Position numbers and translations under genes: made by a program. The notes under the pieces are model-generated. The model did not search any database, had not been told where the DNA came from, and worked only from the letters and a program-made list of their open reading frames with translations. Source: Lycocorax pyrrhopterus obiensis (Eukaryota > Chordata > Aves > Passeriformes > Paradisaeidae). From it: a DNA stretch of 64,000 nt. The stretch lies in contig JACSVZ010000008.1 in assembly GCA_014706295.1 (NCBI GenBank), positions 22,361,659 to 22,425,658 on the forward strand, written 5' to 3'. Shown one piece after another: positions 63,615-64,000 of this stretch; the first letter of the stretch is position 1, and every line of letters begins with the position of its first letter.

Positions 63615-64000
63615 GTAACTCGTAGGCCCTGTGGTGCCAAGGGTGAGGGGAGACCAGGTTGCTCCTCCCAGGATGATACTGCGCTCCTTGTCCCAGCACC
63701 ATCCTTGCCGCCAGGATGTGCCCTTGGCAAGCTGGTAGCTCAGGGGGCCCCATGAATGCCCTCCCCTAACGATACAGAAGTTTCCCTTCCTGGTACCCAG
63801 CCCTTGGGGCTGCACTCAGATATCCACTCTGGAGCCAGGAGAGGGGTTTGCAACCATTGCACCTTGAGGCTCTTGTATGTAGGTGAGTCTGTGCTGGCAA
63901 ACGCTGTGCCCTGGGTGCTGACAGGAGCACATGTGGAGGCAAAGCCCACTGGGATTCATCCTGCTCCTTCCCGCCTTCCCTTCTCAGCCTTGCACATGCA

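Overview
This is vertebrate nuclear DNA, almost certainly from a bird. It has GT-AG spliced exons in long GC-rich introns, a CR1 LINE tail of the avian type, and LTR retroelements resembling common avian families. The only protein-coding host gene I can support is the 5' two thirds of the axon-guidance ligand gene SLIT1, on the + strand. Twenty exons (coding start 9758, last visible exon ending 63614) encode about 723 residues. These cover the signal peptide and leucine-rich-repeat domains D1, D2 and D3. D4, the EGF repeats, the laminin G domain and the cysteine knot lie beyond the right edge.

Layout: 1-9250 is the upstream flank. It holds a possible poly(A) signal of an upstream gene (988), a degenerate minisatellite (about 5031-5197) and a solitary LTR-like repeat (about 5743-6590). 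A CpG island with the SLIT1 promoter and exon 1 lies at about 9250-10330 and runs into a degenerate minisatellite (10058-10580). Intron 1 is 11.6 kb. Exons 2-4 sit at 21.5-22.7 kb. Intron 4 is 35.5 kb and contains every large mobile insertion plus several AT-rich, homeodomain-motif-rich blocks that look like regulatory elements. Exons 5-20 are packed into 58182-63614 with introns of 106-506 bp.

The oddest part is 33502-40089. A 1.7-kb piece of intron 4 appears twice (33502-35201 and 38383-40089). Between the copies are a 10-N gap and the 3' half of an env-less, ERVL-like endogenous retrovirus: an open pol from mid reverse transcriptase through integrase, a polypurine tract and a 3' LTR. The left copy crosses the insertion point without any retrovirus; the right copy begins exactly at the LTR edge. 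The simplest reading is that the empty and occupied haplotypes of an unfixed insertion were joined in series by the assembler, with the 5' half of the provirus lost at the gap. A second unexpected structure is an 80-bp nearly perfect palindrome with no spacer (32027-32106), able to form a pre-miRNA-like hairpin in the SLIT1 pre-mRNA.

I found no tRNA, rRNA, CRISPR array, or second host protein gene. Most long open frames here are by-products of GC-rich sequence. I see no new multi-gene system; the leads worth following are the insertion polymorphism, the palindrome and the putative regulatory blocks.
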